Origin: Gaetbulibacter sp. S0825
GTDB taxonomy: Bacteria; Bacteroidota; Bacteroidia; Flavobacteriales; Flavobacteriaceae
NCBI RefSeq assembly: GCF_011777505.1
Contig: NZ_JAATJT010000001.1
Span: forward strand, 1,575,666 to 1,639,665
DNA length: 64,000 nucleotides
Reading direction: 5' to 3'
Part shown: positions 1-8,654 of the stretch, piece by piece
Layout: each line of letters begins with the position of its first letter
How positions within the stretch are numbered: the stretch's first letter is position 1
Program-made: the position numbers and the translations under genes
The notes under the pieces: generated by a model
What the model was told of the DNA's origin: nothing
The model's input: the letters and a program-made list of their open reading frames with translations, nothing else
The model's database searches: none

Positions 1-356
1 TTAGGTGATAAAATAATATCTTCATCAGCATTTAGTACAATGTCAGAGCCATCGTAATTTTCAATGATTTGCGGATTTACATTTGCTCCTGTAAAATCTG
101 GAGACGTATCGAAATGTGAAATAAATCCAATAGTTGGAACTTCATGATCTACATTGCTTGGTAAGGTAGCCATGACGTAGGCGTTTTTATCGATACTCAC
201 ATCTGTCATACCAATTGCTATAAGTTCATCATGTAACATATTCGCTAAGTCCCATTGTTTTTTAGTACTTGGTGTGGTATTGCTATTAGGATCGCTTTCG
301 GTATCAATTTTCACATAGCTTATAAAGCGATTGGTTATATGTTGTTTGTCTAACAT
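1..356 (-). CDS. pepT: Peptidase T (tripeptidase), 5' part only
   Basis: Reading the minus strand from the ATG at 356 gives about 118 residues that run off the left edge of the window. They match the start of peptidase T, a cytoplasmic two-zinc M20 aminotripeptidase. Visible hallmarks are the VKIDTESDP start, TPSTKKQWDLA, and the metal-binding ISHFDTSPDF segment, in which the His is the first zinc ligand and DTSPD is the family signature, followed by NPQIIENYDG. The catalytic and dimerisation parts lie outside the window. It is transcribed divergently from pyrD, with its own promoter in the 111-bp gap. Confidence 0.93.
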   Translation of the reverse strand, partial: MLDKQHITNRFISYVKIDTESDPNSNTTPSTKKQWDLANMLHDELIAIGMTDVSIDKNAYVMATLPSNVDHEVPTIGFISHFDTSPDFTGANVNPQIIENYDGSDIVLNADEDIILSP

Positions 357-373
357 TTTTAGTTGGATTTACC

Positions 374-404
374 CAAAAATAACCAACGGTTTTGTAAGAG
401 ACAA
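374..404 (-). promoter_or_regulatory. Bacteroidota-type promoter for pepT
   Basis: On the minus strand a TTG (402-404) is followed after 20 nt by TATTTTTG (374-381). This fits the Bacteroidota consensus TTTG-N19..21-TAnnTTTG. The pepT ATG follows 17 nt downstream of the -7 box. Confidence 0.6.
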
Positions 405-442
405 GCTTTAAAATGTTTCTTTTTTTATGCTAAGAATTAATG

Positions 443-450
443 TATTTTTG
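443..450 (+). promoter_or_regulatory. Probable -7 box for pyrD
   Basis: TATTTTTG matches TAnnTTTG and lies 17 nt before the pyrD ATG. No clear TTG -33 element is seen at the expected distance, so the assignment rests on the -7 box alone. Confidence 0.45.
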
Positions 451-467
451 CAGTCAAAATCTAGATA

Positions 468-1511
468 ATGTATAAATTACTGATTCGTCCATTGTTGTTT
501 TGTTTCGACCCCGAAAAAGTGCATCATTTTACATTTTCCTTTATAAAAAACTGTTCTAGAATTCCTTTTGTTAGTACTATTATTAAATCTTTATATTTAG
601 TTGAAGACAAATCTTTAGAGCGCAATTTATTTGGATTAACCTTTAAAAATCCAGTTGGTCTAGCTGCAGGATTTGATAAAAATGCAGTGCTTTACAACGA
701 ACTAGCAAATTTTGGTTTTGGGTTTATTGAAATTGGTACAGTCACACCAAAAGGACAAGAAGGCAACCCTAAAAAGCGTTTGTTTAGACTGAAAGCTGAT
801 AAAGGTATTATTAACCGAATGGGATTTAATAATGAAGGACTTGAAGGAGCTATAACGCAACTAAAGAAAAACAAAGGAAAAGTTATTATAGGAGGAAACA
901 TTGGTAAAAATACTAATACGCCTCCTGAGGATTATACTAAAGATTATTTAGAGTGTTTTAATGCACTCCACCCTTATGTAGATTATTTTGTACTTAATGT
1001 GAGTTGCCCTAATGTTGGAAGTCATGCTAAACTAACTGACAAAGATTACCTCAAAGAATTGATAAGCGAAGTACAAAGTGCAAATAGGACCTTTGCTGTA
1101 CAGAAACCTATTTTATTAAAGATTGCTCCAGATTTAAATGATATTCAGTTAAATGAAATTATAGACTTGGTCGCAGAAACTAAAATAGATGGTGTTATAG
1201 CCTCAAATACGTCTGTATCTAGAGAGGATTTAAAAACTTCTGATGCAATATTGAATGATATTGGTAATGGAGGATTGAGTGGACTACCTATAAAAGATAA
1301 AAGTACACGAGTAATTAAATACTTATCTAAAAACAGCAATAAAGCGTTTCCAATAATAGGCGTTGGAGGAATTCATTCTGCAAATGATGCTTTAGAGAAA
1401 ATAGAAGCTGGAGCAGATTTAGTCCAAATCTATACAGGATTTATTTATGAAGGACCAGGGTTAATAAAATCGATTAATAAGGCGATATTAGAAAAGAAAA
1501 AGGACTCATAG
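468..1511 (+). CDS. pyrD: Dihydroorotate dehydrogenase (quinone), class 2
   Basis: Oxidises dihydroorotate to orotate in de novo pyrimidine synthesis, passing electrons through FMN to the quinone pool at the inner membrane. At 347 aa it has the class 2 N-terminal membrane-contact helices ([20 protein letters not shown]), the FMN segment [13 protein letters not shown] (about 61-73), [26 protein letters not shown], and a C-terminal [13 protein letters not shown]. The catalytic segment reads LNVSCPN, with Cys at about residue 180 where class 2 enzymes normally have Ser. Cys is the class 1 residue. The stop codon lies inside the terminator hairpin. Confidence 0.95.
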   Translation: MYKLLIRPLLFCFDPEKVHHFTFSFIKNCSRIPFVSTIIKSLYLVEDKSLERNLFGLTFKNPVGLAAGFDKNAVLYNELANFGFGFIEIGTVTPKGQEGNPKKRLFRLKADKGIINRMGFNNEGLEGAITQLKKNKGKVIIGGNIGKNTNTPPEDYTKDYLECFNALHPYVDYFVLNVSCPNVGSHAKLTDKDYLKELISEVQSANRTFAVQKPILLKIAPDLNDIQLNEIIDLVAETKIDGVIASNTSVSREDLKTSDAILNDIGNGGLSGLPIKDKSTRVIKYLSKNSNKAFPIIGVGGIHSANDALEKIEAGADLVQIYTGFIYEGPGLIKSINKAILEKKKDS

Positions 1512-1524
1512 GGAGTCCTTTTTT
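1497..1524. terminator. Bidirectional terminator between pyrD and the M43 protease gene
   Basis: An A-run plus GGACTC pairs with GAGTCC plus a T-run around a short loop. The hairpin contains the pyrD stop codon and ends 3 nt before the stop of the convergent gene, so it can serve both. Confidence 0.8.
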
Positions 1525-1526
1525 AT

Positions 1527-3455
1527 TTATTTTATTATAAATTTCTTGATTGTTTTTGCTCCTTCATGTTTTAGAATCAAAAAGTAAGCACCAGAAGTTA
1601 GTTTGTCAACATTAATCTGGTTATCTGTAAGTGTTCCTTCTAAAACTTTTTGACCTACAATATTTGCAATTTCATAAGACAAGCCATTAGAAAAAGAATG
1701 ACTTTTAATATTTAAAACCTTATCTGAAACAGGGTTTGGATAAATTTCAATTGTAGATAATTCATTTGTGTCAGTACTTAATAAATTAGCATAAATCTTC
1801 ATGTCATCTATCGCAATATCACCATCCCAATGAGCACCTCTAATAGCTCTAAAACGTATTTTTATGGATTGTCCAACGTATCCAGAAAGGTCAACTTTTT
1901 GTAATAGATAATCGTCGGCTTGCAATGATTGTTGTTGACCAATAAGTGCTGGAATTACATCTAGTACATAACCAGAATCTGTTTCAATATCTAAATGTAA
2001 TTCTCCTATATTTGAGCCAAACATGTGGTAAGCAAATTCTAATTCTGCATTAGTTGAGCTTATGTTAATACAAGGAGATGTATATTCTGCTATATCTCCT
2101 GGATTAGACCCAGAAGCCTCTGCATAAATAAATGTACCTGACGTTGTTCCAGTAGTATTATCTACTTCTGGACCAGTACCATTAGAAAGTGTGCCATTAG
2201 TTGTAGCAATCCAATTATATCCGCTACCATTTACATCTTTAGCTTTCCAGCCATTATTATTTGCGAAATCAAAACTCTCAAAGCTTTCATCTATTGGTGT
2301 TGTTTTTTGAGCTCCAATTTGTATGTATTCAAAATATGTTTTGGTAACCGAGTTTGTGCCATTAGATACCGTTAAGGTAACATCGTAAAGCCCTGTAGTA
2401 TAATTATGAGAAGGGTTTTGAACAGTATAGTCTATTATGTTGTCACTGTTAATATCCCATTGCCAAGATGTAGCGCCACTACTATTGTCAGTAAAGTCAA
2501 CTGTTTGATTGCTATCACAGTTTTCTAGAACATTTGCCGAGAAATCTACATTTAGTGATGGACATGCAAAATAATTTCTTACACTTTTATGGGTTGCATA
2601 AATACGCGCGTATTGCTCAGTAGAAAAAAGTATTCTACACTCTTTTCTTGAATATGACATGATGTTATTTGGATCTGGAACAAAAGTATCTCCATTGGCA
2701 TCGGTTTGTATTCCAGTATAAATGCAATTAGTGTCAATATTACTGCTACTTAGTTTAGGATCGGCTGGTGTGTCACATATTTCATCACCATCTGTATCAC
2801 AATTGGAACCATCGACTAATTCTGTTGTTAAAATGGTATTGCTTGGACCATGTGTATGTCTTAATGAAAAGAAATGACCTACTTCATGTGGTAATGTACT
2901 ACCATTTACCGCACAACTATTTGCCATTAGTATCACATCTGCACCACCTGGATAATATGCATAACCACATAAATTACTACCAGAACTATTCTGAACATTA
3001 TCAGTAAAGTAAATGTTTATTAACCCATTTACATTATGTGCTGAGGTTAGAGCTGATTCTTCTGAATTTTGAAAATCATAATAATTATCATCATCTATAT
3101 AATTAATACCATCACATATAAAAAACTCCATATATGCATTTGCATAAAATGCATTCATGTTTGCCATAGCTGCATTAAGGTCAGATACTGATAAGCCACC
3201 TGAACCATCAGTTTTTCTAATTATATGCGCCTTGATTGGAATAGAATTAACAATAGAGGCTCTAGATACATCATTAAAAATTTTATAAAACTCTTTTTCA
3301 AACTTTTTAATGGTTGGTTTAGTGTCTTCCCAGTACTGTTGGGATTCAGTTGTTACAACAGTACCACATTCACCCTCAATTGTTTGAGCTGATAAACCAA
3401 ATGTTAAGGACAAGAATAGTATGCAAAAGCTAAGCGTTGAGGTAATTTTTTTCAT
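1527..3455 (-). CDS. Secreted M43 (pappalysin-like) zinc metalloprotease with PKD and T9SS sorting domain
   Basis: A secreted 642-aa protein. It has a signal peptide ending near SAQ, then a metalloprotease domain with HEVGHFFSLRH (zinc ligands about H190, H194, H200 and catalytic Glu191) and a downstream Met-turn NIMSYS. A PKD domain follows (VDFSANVLEN to about VTKTYFEYIQI), then a jelly-roll-like segment (ESFESFDFANNNGW to IAIDDMKIY), and a type A T9SS sorting domain (IYPNPVSD to KKFIIK). The usual Gly of HExxHxxGxxH is Ser here. The ATG at 3455 gives a clean MKK signal peptide; an in-frame TTG four codons upstream is less likely. Likely role: extracellular or surface protein degradation. 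Confidence 0.9.
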   Translation of the reverse strand: MKKITSTLSFCILFLSLTFGLSAQTIEGECGTVVTTESQQYWEDTKPTIKKFEKEFYKIFNDVSRASIVNSIPIKAHIIRKTDGSGGLSVSDLNAAMANMNAFYANAYMEFFICDGINYIDDDNYYDFQNSEESALTSAHNVNGLINIYFTDNVQNSSGSNLCGYAYYPGGADVILMANSCAVNGSTLPHEVGHFFSLRHTHGPSNTILTTELVDGSNCDTDGDEICDTPADPKLSSSNIDTNCIYTGIQTDANGDTFVPDPNNIMSYSRKECRILFSTEQYARIYATHKSVRNYFACPSLNVDFSANVLENCDSNQTVDFTDNSSGATSWQWDINSDNIIDYTVQNPSHNYTTGLYDVTLTVSNGTNSVTKTYFEYIQIGAQKTTPIDESFESFDFANNNGWKAKDVNGSGYNWIATTNGTLSNGTGPEVDNTTGTTSGTFIYAEASGSNPGDIAEYTSPCINISSTNAELEFAYHMFGSNIGELHLDIETDSGYVLDVIPALIGQQQSLQADDYLLQKVDLSGYVGQSIKIRFRAIRGAHWDGDIAIDDMKIYANLLSTDTNELSTIEIYPNPVSDKVLNIKSHSFSNGLSYEIANIVGQKVLEGTLTDNQINVDKLTSGAYFLILKHEGAKTIKKFIIK

Positions 3456-3538
3456 GATTAATAGCAAACATTTTTATAAATGTAGAATAATTGAAAAAAT
3501 GTACCTTATATAAACGTTTAAGAGTTTGTTTTTATCGG

Positions 3539-4468
3539 TTACTCAACGATTATTTTTTTTGCTGACACATAGCCTTCCTGTGAAGTTAGTTTTAAAAAAT
3601 ATAATCCTGAGCTTAAATTTTCTAACTGAACTGTCGATGTTATTAATCTTGAATTGGTAGTTATATTTTTAATTTCATTACCATAAGTGTCGTATAATTT
3701 TAGATGTTTAATGAAATTTTGAGACTCGTTATTTATTGTAAATACACCTTTGTTTGGATTTGGAAAGACTTTAATGCTATTATCGAAAGCTGCATCTTTA
3801 TCACTTAAAACAACAGATTTTAAAGTTATTGAAAGTGTGCCAATTTTTTGATTATTAAAAGGACCAACATTTACAAGACTTGTAATGATACCTCCAATGT
3901 TATTATTATCAGGAGAAGTATAGCTAGTACCATTATCTGTTCCAGCATCATAAGGAAATAAATCAATGTTAATTGAAGAATTCCAATCTCCACCAACTCT
4001 TAAATCAATACTATTTACCGCTATCATCCAATCAGGGCTAGGTGCGATCATTGATACTAATGTTAATAAAGGAAAATCTTCAGAAACTTCTAAATCACTT
4101 ATTGTAATTGTCCCAGTAGCCGACCCTAATGAGTTACCATCTATATATTGTTGTGTATCTGTAGGAATTGTTGGATCTACTTCATTGTTTTTAAAAACAC
4201 TATTAACACCATCTTCTGCTATTCTTTCGATCCCTGCACTAGCAGTTTGCCCCATTTGTAAAAATGTAACATTACCATTATGATTTGCACCAACAAGTTT
4301 CGACCAATGTGGTCCTGGAGGAAGAGCTCCATGATCAGTAGAATTCCATACGCTAGTAAAAACTATATCGTATGTTGCTACCGATTGACTAAAAGATTGA
4401 GTTGTACTAATAATAAATATTAAAATTAAAATAAGACTTGGTTTTAGGAGAGTAGTAGTTCTTTTCAT
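3539..4468 (-). CDS. Secreted spondin-domain protein with T9SS sorting domain
   Basis: 309 aa with a signal peptide (ends near QSFSQS). The body matches the Spondin_N fold: YDIVFTSVWNSTDHG, LPPGPHWSKLVGANHN, QMGQTASAGIERIAEDG, and a Ca-binding-like PSPDWMIAVNSIDL. It ends with a type A T9SS sorting domain (KVFPNPNKGVF to SAKKIIVE). Spondin_N is best known from animal extracellular matrix proteins but also occurs in marine bacteria. It lies 83 bp upstream of the M43 protease gene on the same strand, so the two may be co-expressed secreted proteins. Substrate or ligand unknown. Confidence 0.83.
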   Translation of the reverse strand: MKRTTTLLKPSLILILIFIISTTQSFSQSVATYDIVFTSVWNSTDHGALPPGPHWSKLVGANHNGNVTFLQMGQTASAGIERIAEDGVNSVFKNNEVDPTIPTDTQQYIDGNSLGSATGTITISDLEVSEDFPLLTLVSMIAPSPDWMIAVNSIDLRVGGDWNSSINIDLFPYDAGTDNGTSYTSPDNNNIGGIITSLVNVGPFNNQKIGTLSITLKSVVLSDKDAAFDNSIKVFPNPNKGVFTINNESQNFIKHLKLYDTYGNEIKNITTNSRLITSTVQLENLSSGLYFLKLTSQEGYVSAKKIIVE

Positions 4469-4582
4469 ATTAAAGTTGTTTTTTCTTTAGTTCGAGATAG
4501 TTCAAAAACCTTACTTTTTGGATAGTAAGACTACAAGTAAATTTTAAAAATAGTAGTACTTTTACTCTTGGAGTAATAACAT

Positions 4583-5446
4583 ATGACAAAGCCAATTAAA
4601 ATCATTGAATGTCCAAGAGATGCTATGCAAGGCATTAAGACGTTTATACCTACTGAAAAGAAGGTGCAGTATATTCAGTCACTATTGCGCGTTGGTTTTG
4701 ATACTATTGATTTTGGTAGTTTTGTCTCGCCAAAAGCAATCCCTCAAATGGTTGATACTTCTGAGGTTTTAGCAAAGTTGGATTTGTCTAAAACTACAAG
4801 CAAGTTGCTGGCTATTGTTGCAAATACTAGAGGCGCTAATGATGCCTCACAGTATCCTGAAATAGATTATTTAGGTTATCCTTTTTCAATATCTGAGAAT
4901 TTTCAAATGCGTAATACGCATAAAACTATTGCGCAATCGGTAGTGACGCTTCAAGAAATATTGAATATTGCAACAAAATCAAATAAAGAAGTAGTAGCCT
5001 ATTTATCTATGGGATTTGGAAACCCTTATGGTGACCCATGGAATGTCGATATAGTGGGAGAGTGGACAGAGCGATTGAGTAATATGGGAGTTAATATCTT
5101 GTCATTAAGCGATACCATTGGTAGCTCTAACCCTGAGAATATCTCGTATTTATTTTCTAATTTAATTCCTAATTATCCTAATATTGAATTTGGAGCACAT
5201 TTACACACAACGCCTTCTACTTGGTTTGAAAAAGTAAATGCTGCTTATTTGGCTGGATGTAATCGTTTTGATGGTGCTATACAAGGTTTTGGTGGATGTC
5301 CAATGGCTAAAGATGAGCTTACTGGTAATATGCCAACCGAAAAATTATTATCCTATTTCACCTCACAAAAACATAATAATTTAAATGCATTAAGTTTTGA
5401 AAGCGCTTATAATGAGGCTACTAAAATCTTCACTCAATATCATTAG
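4583..5446 (+). CDS. Hydroxymethylglutaryl-CoA lyase
   Basis: Cleaves HMG-CoA to acetoacetate and acetyl-CoA in the last step of leucine breakdown. The 287-aa TIM barrel shows IECPRDAMQG (the family PRDGLQ site with catalytic Arg-Asp), FGSFVSPKAIPQM, SMGFGNPYGDPW, LSDTIGSSNP, the metal ligands in GAHLHTTP, and the active-site Cys loop GFGGCPMAKDELTGNMPTE. It is a short, compartment-free bacterial version. No other leucine-degradation gene is adjacent. Confidence 0.92.
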   Translation: MTKPIKIIECPRDAMQGIKTFIPTEKKVQYIQSLLRVGFDTIDFGSFVSPKAIPQMVDTSEVLAKLDLSKTTSKLLAIVANTRGANDASQYPEIDYLGYPFSISENFQMRNTHKTIAQSVVTLQEILNIATKSNKEVVAYLSMGFGNPYGDPWNVDIVGEWTERLSNMGVNILSLSDTIGSSNPENISYLFSNLIPNYPNIEFGAHLHTTPSTWFEKVNAAYLAGCNRFDGAIQGFGGCPMAKDELTGNMPTEKLLSYFTSQKHNNLNALSFESAYNEATKIFTQYH

Positions 5447-5477
5447 AAAATTTATTTAAAATAATTCTAAATAACAT

Positions 5478-5507
5478 TTGTTTTTTTAGTTTTCAGTATT
5501 ACATTTG
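5478..5507 (+). promoter_or_regulatory. Consensus Bacteroidota promoter for the porin gene
   Basis: TTG (5478-5480) is separated by 19 nt from TACATTTG (5500-5507), an exact match to the Bacteroidota housekeeping consensus. The porin ATG lies 46 nt downstream of the -7 box. Confidence 0.65.
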
Positions 5508-5553
5508 TCGCTGAAATTAATTAACTATTTATAATAAGTCTAAATAAAAACAA

Positions 5554-6717
5554 ATGAAGAAAGCTGTCTTATCAATGGCGATTTTAATGTCAAGTTTTGC
5601 GTTTGCTCAAACTGTAAGTCAAGATACTACTGCAACTAATAATCAACAACGTAATGCTGCACAAAACATTTTGAATGGTAATGGTTCAAATGGTATTACA
5701 GTTGGAGGTTATGCACAAGTAGATTACAATCAACCTGAAGGAGCAAACGGAAAAATGGATGTCCATAGATTGGTTATGTTATTAGGTTATAAATTTAGTG
5801 ATAAAGTACAGTTTGTTACTGAAATTGAGTACGAACACGTTAAAGAAGTATACGTTGAACAAGCATTTTTAAACTATAGTGTAAGTGATAATTTTAACGT
5901 AAGAGGTGGTTTAATGTTGGTGCCAATGGGAATTGTGAATGAGTACCACGAACCAACAACTTTTAATGGTGTAGAAAGACCAAGTATGGATAAAAGTATT
6001 GTGCCGACTACGTGGAGAGAAATGGGAGTTGGTGTTACTGGAAAGTTTGATGATGCCAATTTGCGTTACCAAGCTTATATTTTTAACGGTTTTGCATCAG
6101 TAAATGACACAAAAGTTTTAGGAGGTAGTAATGGATTGAGAAATGGTCGTCAAAAAGGTGCAGAGTCTACAATCAATAAGCCTAATTTATCAGCTAAAGT
6201 AGACTATTATGGTGTTCAAGGATTGCGTTTAGGGTTATCGGGATATTTTGGTAGAACTCAAGCAACTGATGATGTTCAAGAAATCGATGGTGCAGATGTT
6301 GGTGTATCTATGTTAGGTTTAGATGCACGTTATATTAATAAACGATTTTCAGCTAGAGGACAATACATTCATGCTTTAATTAAAGATGCTGAAGATTATA
6401 ATAATTTATACACAACAAATTTAGGGTCAGAATTAAAAGGATGGTATGCCGAAGCTGCTTATAATTTATTACCGCTCGCTAAAGAACAAAAACTTGATGC
6501 TTTTGTGAGGTATGAAAAATACGACACTCATGCTGCAACTGCAGATGCAAATATTACACGTAATTTAGGTTATAATAGAAATGAGTGGACAACAGGCTTA
6601 AGCTACCATGTAGCACCAGGAGCAGTGGTAAAAGCCGATTATCAAATTTTTGATAATGCAGTAGAAGGAAACGATGCCAAAGGTCAATTAAACATTGGGT
6701 TTGGTGTTTGGTTTTAG
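5554..6717 (+). CDS. Outer-membrane porin (OprO/OprP-like beta-barrel)
   Basis: 387 aa with a signal peptide (MKKAVLSMAILMSSFAFAQ) and a long run of amphipathic strands ending in the aromatic outer-membrane insertion signal (...LNIGFGVWF). Segments such as VGGYAQVDYNQPEG, FVTEIEYEHVKEVYVEQAFLNY, MLVPMGIVNEYHEPTTFNGVERP and PTTWREMGVGVTG are typical of phosphate-selective-porin-like proteins of Bacteroidota. It sits just upstream of an FMN-binding protein, a small membrane protein and ferritin, so the substrate may be a metal complex or another anion rather than phosphate. The substrate cannot be read from sequence. Confidence 0.82.
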   Translation: MKKAVLSMAILMSSFAFAQTVSQDTTATNNQQRNAAQNILNGNGSNGITVGGYAQVDYNQPEGANGKMDVHRLVMLLGYKFSDKVQFVTEIEYEHVKEVYVEQAFLNYSVSDNFNVRGGLMLVPMGIVNEYHEPTTFNGVERPSMDKSIVPTTWREMGVGVTGKFDDANLRYQAYIFNGFASVNDTKVLGGSNGLRNGRQKGAESTINKPNLSAKVDYYGVQGLRLGLSGYFGRTQATDDVQEIDGADVGVSMLGLDARYINKRFSARGQYIHALIKDAEDYNNLYTTNLGSELKGWYAEAAYNLLPLAKEQKLDAFVRYEKYDTHAATADANITRNLGYNRNEWTTGLSYHVAPGAVVKADYQIFDNAVEGNDAKGQLNIGFGVWF

Positions 6718-6756
6718 TAATTTAATTGGTTAGTTTTTATCAAATAGTTAGGGTAA

Positions 6757-6764
6757 TATTTTTG
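6757..6764 (+). promoter_or_regulatory. -7 box for the FMN-binding protein operon
   Basis: TATTTTTG matches TAnnTTTG and lies 37 nt before the ATG at 6802. It suggests the FMN-binding and membrane protein genes can be transcribed separately from the porin. Confidence 0.45.
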
Positions 6765-6801
6765 CCTTAGCTATTTGGTGTTTTTATGTAATACGAAAAA
6801 A

Positions 6802-7329
6802 ATGAGTTATAAATATTTAATTATTTCAATTTTTAGTTTAGTGTTGGCAGTTTCAAATCTCCCAAAAAACATTCAAAAAAAAGTTGATAAGGAGATTAAA
6901 GAAGTTTACAATATTGAAGCACATAAGTTAATTCCTATAACTTTTGATAAGCATATTATTGATGCTTTGCCAAATACATATAATGAAAATGGCTTATTTA
7001 AAATTTCAAGTAGCAATGAAGATGTAGGCTATGCTTATGTCTCAAAAGCGCCTAGTAAAACAGATGAGTTTGATTATTTAGTGCTTTTCGATAACGATTT
7101 CATTATTAAAAAATCGAAAATATTAATTTACAGAGAAGATTATGGTAATGAAATTGGCAGTAAACGTTGGTTAAAACAACTTATAGGTAAAAACAAAAAC
7201 GATAAGCTAACTTATGGCGATAATATTGCAGCCATTTCGGGAGCTACTATTTCGGTTAAGTCAATGACAAACGCTGTAAACGATTTGCTGAAATCTATAA
7301 AAATCCTTCATCATAAAAACCAATTATAA
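6802..7329 (+). CDS. Exported FMN-binding domain protein (RnfG/NqrC-like)
   Basis: 175 aa with an N-terminal signal or anchor (MSYKYLIISIFSLVLAVSNL), so it is periplasmic or membrane-tethered. The C-terminal half contains SGATISVKSM, the motif to which FMN is covalently attached through the Thr in RnfG/NqrC-type domains. It probably carries electrons outside the cytoplasm. The ATG at 6802 is preferred over an in-frame TTG at 6775, which would add residues before the hydrophobic segment. Its stop overlaps the next start by one base (TAATG), implying translational coupling to the membrane protein. Confidence 0.82.
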   Translation: MSYKYLIISIFSLVLAVSNLPKNIQKKVDKEIKEVYNIEAHKLIPITFDKHIIDALPNTYNENGLFKISSSNEDVGYAYVSKAPSKTDEFDYLVLFDNDFIIKKSKILIYREDYGNEIGSKRWLKQLIGKNKNDKLTYGDNIAAISGATISVKSMTNAVNDLLKSIKILHHKNQL

Positions 7330-7829
7330 TGCAATTAAACGGCTTAATATATTCGCTTTCAAAAGAATTAAAATTATTAATTGGTGCATTTATAATAGTG
7401 TTAAGCATTGGCTTTTATACAGGATTATTATTTGTTGGCGAAACCTCGACAGCTAATCCTAATGGCATCGAAGAGCAATACTTAGGAAACGAAAACGATG
7501 AGGAGGTTGAGATTATGAAATTTAAAAAAAGTGACAAAGAAATGCTTACACTGGTTCATAATCATATTTTGTCAATGTCCATTATTTTCTTTTTACTAGG
7601 TGGTATTTTAAGTATAACGAAGTTGGATAGTAAACTAAAACTATTTTTAATTGTTGAACCTTTTTTATCTGTTGTATTTACGTTTGGAGGACTATTTTTT
7701 CTATGGAAAGGTGTCTTGTGGATGAAGTATATAGTAATGTTCTCAGGTATATTAATGACGCTTACTTTTACTCTTACAATTGCAATTATATTACATCAAC
7801 TTTTTAAACAAAATGACGTTAGTAAATAG
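7329..7829 (+). CDS. Small four-helix membrane protein coupled to the FMN-binding protein
   Basis: 166 aa with hydrophobic segments at about residues 15-35, 80-98, 105-125 and 135-158. The loop after helix 1 is acidic (NGIEEQYLGNENDEEVEIM), and the VHNHILSMS segment before helix 2 contains two His. The start overlaps the stop of the FMN-binding gene. I do not recognise a named family. The layout suggests a membrane partner that passes electrons to the flavoprotein; the His residues could bind haem or metal, but this is inference. Confidence 0.72.
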   Translation: MQLNGLIYSLSKELKLLIGAFIIVLSIGFYTGLLFVGETSTANPNGIEEQYLGNENDEEVEIMKFKKSDKEMLTLVHNHILSMSIIFFLLGGILSITKLDSKLKLFLIVEPFLSVVFTFGGLFFLWKGVLWMKYIVMFSGILMTLTFTLTIAIILHQLFKQNDVSK

Positions 7830-7890
7830 TTTAAAATCATTTACAATTAATAAGAACTTTAAGTATCTTTATGCAAGCAAAATTTAAGGT

Positions 7891-8397
7891 ATGAATCAAG
7901 TAATAGAACAATTATTAAACGATCAAGTAAAGTTTGAAGCCAAGGCTTCTATGCAATATTTAGCAATGGCTTCTTGGGCAGATGCAAAAGGTTATAATGG
8001 TGTGGCTGATTTTTTTTATGCGCAGTCTGAAGAAGAGCGTGTGCACATGATTAAATTAGTTAAATTTATTAATGAACGAAGTGGAAATGTGGTAATTTCT
8101 AGTTTAGAAAAGCCTAAAAGCGATTATAAATCCTTAAATGAATTATTTGAAACTTTTCTAGAAAGTGAAATGTTTGTCACTCAACAAATTAATCATATCA
8201 TTTTTGAGTGTTTACAACACAAAGATTACAATGTGCATAATTTTATGCAATGGTACGTAACCGAACAATTAGAAGAAGAAGCAGTTGCAAGAACCTTACT
8301 CGATAAATTAAATATTATTGGCGAAGATAAATCAGGTCACTATTTATTTGATAGAGATATTAATACAATTGCTCAAGCAAGTCAAAATCCTGAGTAG
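7891..8397 (+). CDS. ftnA: Non-haem ferritin
   Basis: 168 aa four-helix bundle that oxidises Fe(II) and stores iron as a mineral core in a 24-mer. Ferroxidase residues are visible in NDQVKFEAKASMQYLAMASW (Glu17 and the Tyr region), FYAQSEEERVHMIKL (EExxH) and WYVTEQLEEEAVARTLL. The length is typical of bacterial FtnA. It follows a porin, FMN-binding and membrane protein group, which supports an iron-handling role for the whole neighbourhood. Confidence 0.93.
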   Translation: MNQVIEQLLNDQVKFEAKASMQYLAMASWADAKGYNGVADFFYAQSEEERVHMIKLVKFINERSGNVVISSLEKPKSDYKSLNELFETFLESEMFVTQQINHIIFECLQHKDYNVHNFMQWYVTEQLEEEAVARTLLDKLNIIGEDKSGHYLFDRDINTIAQASQNPE

Positions 8398-8441
8398 TAT
8401 TTATGCCCAACTCTAATAGTTTTACCTTACCTATAATCATA

Positions 8442-8550
8442 ATGACACCATGTGTTATTAATGAATGTGGTGGTGTAAAAAAAAAAATGCTGCAAAAAAT
8501 TCAAGAAAAAAGGAAAAACCAACTGTAAACGTTGTCCAAAGCGTTATTGA
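8442..8550 (+). pseudogene. Cys/Lys-rich microprotein gene with a frame break in an A11 run
   Basis: From the ATG at 8442 the frame reads MTPCVINECGGVKKK up to a run of 11 A (8477-8487). One base out of frame, the remainder reads CCKKFKKKGKTNCKRCPKRY and stops at 8548-8550. With 10 A instead of 11 the two halves join into a ~35-aa Cys/Lys-rich protein of metal-binding appearance. An in-frame ATG at 8403, five bases after the ferritin stop, could be the true start. The break may be an assembly error, a real mutation, or slippage on the A-run. Its position next to ferritin hints at a metal-related role. Confidence 0.55.
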
Positions 8551-8623
8551 TATTTCCATCGAAGCTAATTTTCTATAACAGATATTTATTTATCTTATTG
8601 TGGTGCTAGTAAAATAAAAAGCG

Positions 8624-8631
8624 TAAATTTG
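8624..8631 (+). promoter_or_regulatory. -7 box for guaB
   Basis: TAAATTTG matches TAnnTTTG and lies 23 nt before the guaB ATG. A TTG at 8598-8600 is slightly farther away than the ideal spacing. Confidence 0.45.
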
Positions 8632-8654
8632 CATGCAATTAAAAGCTAAAGGCA

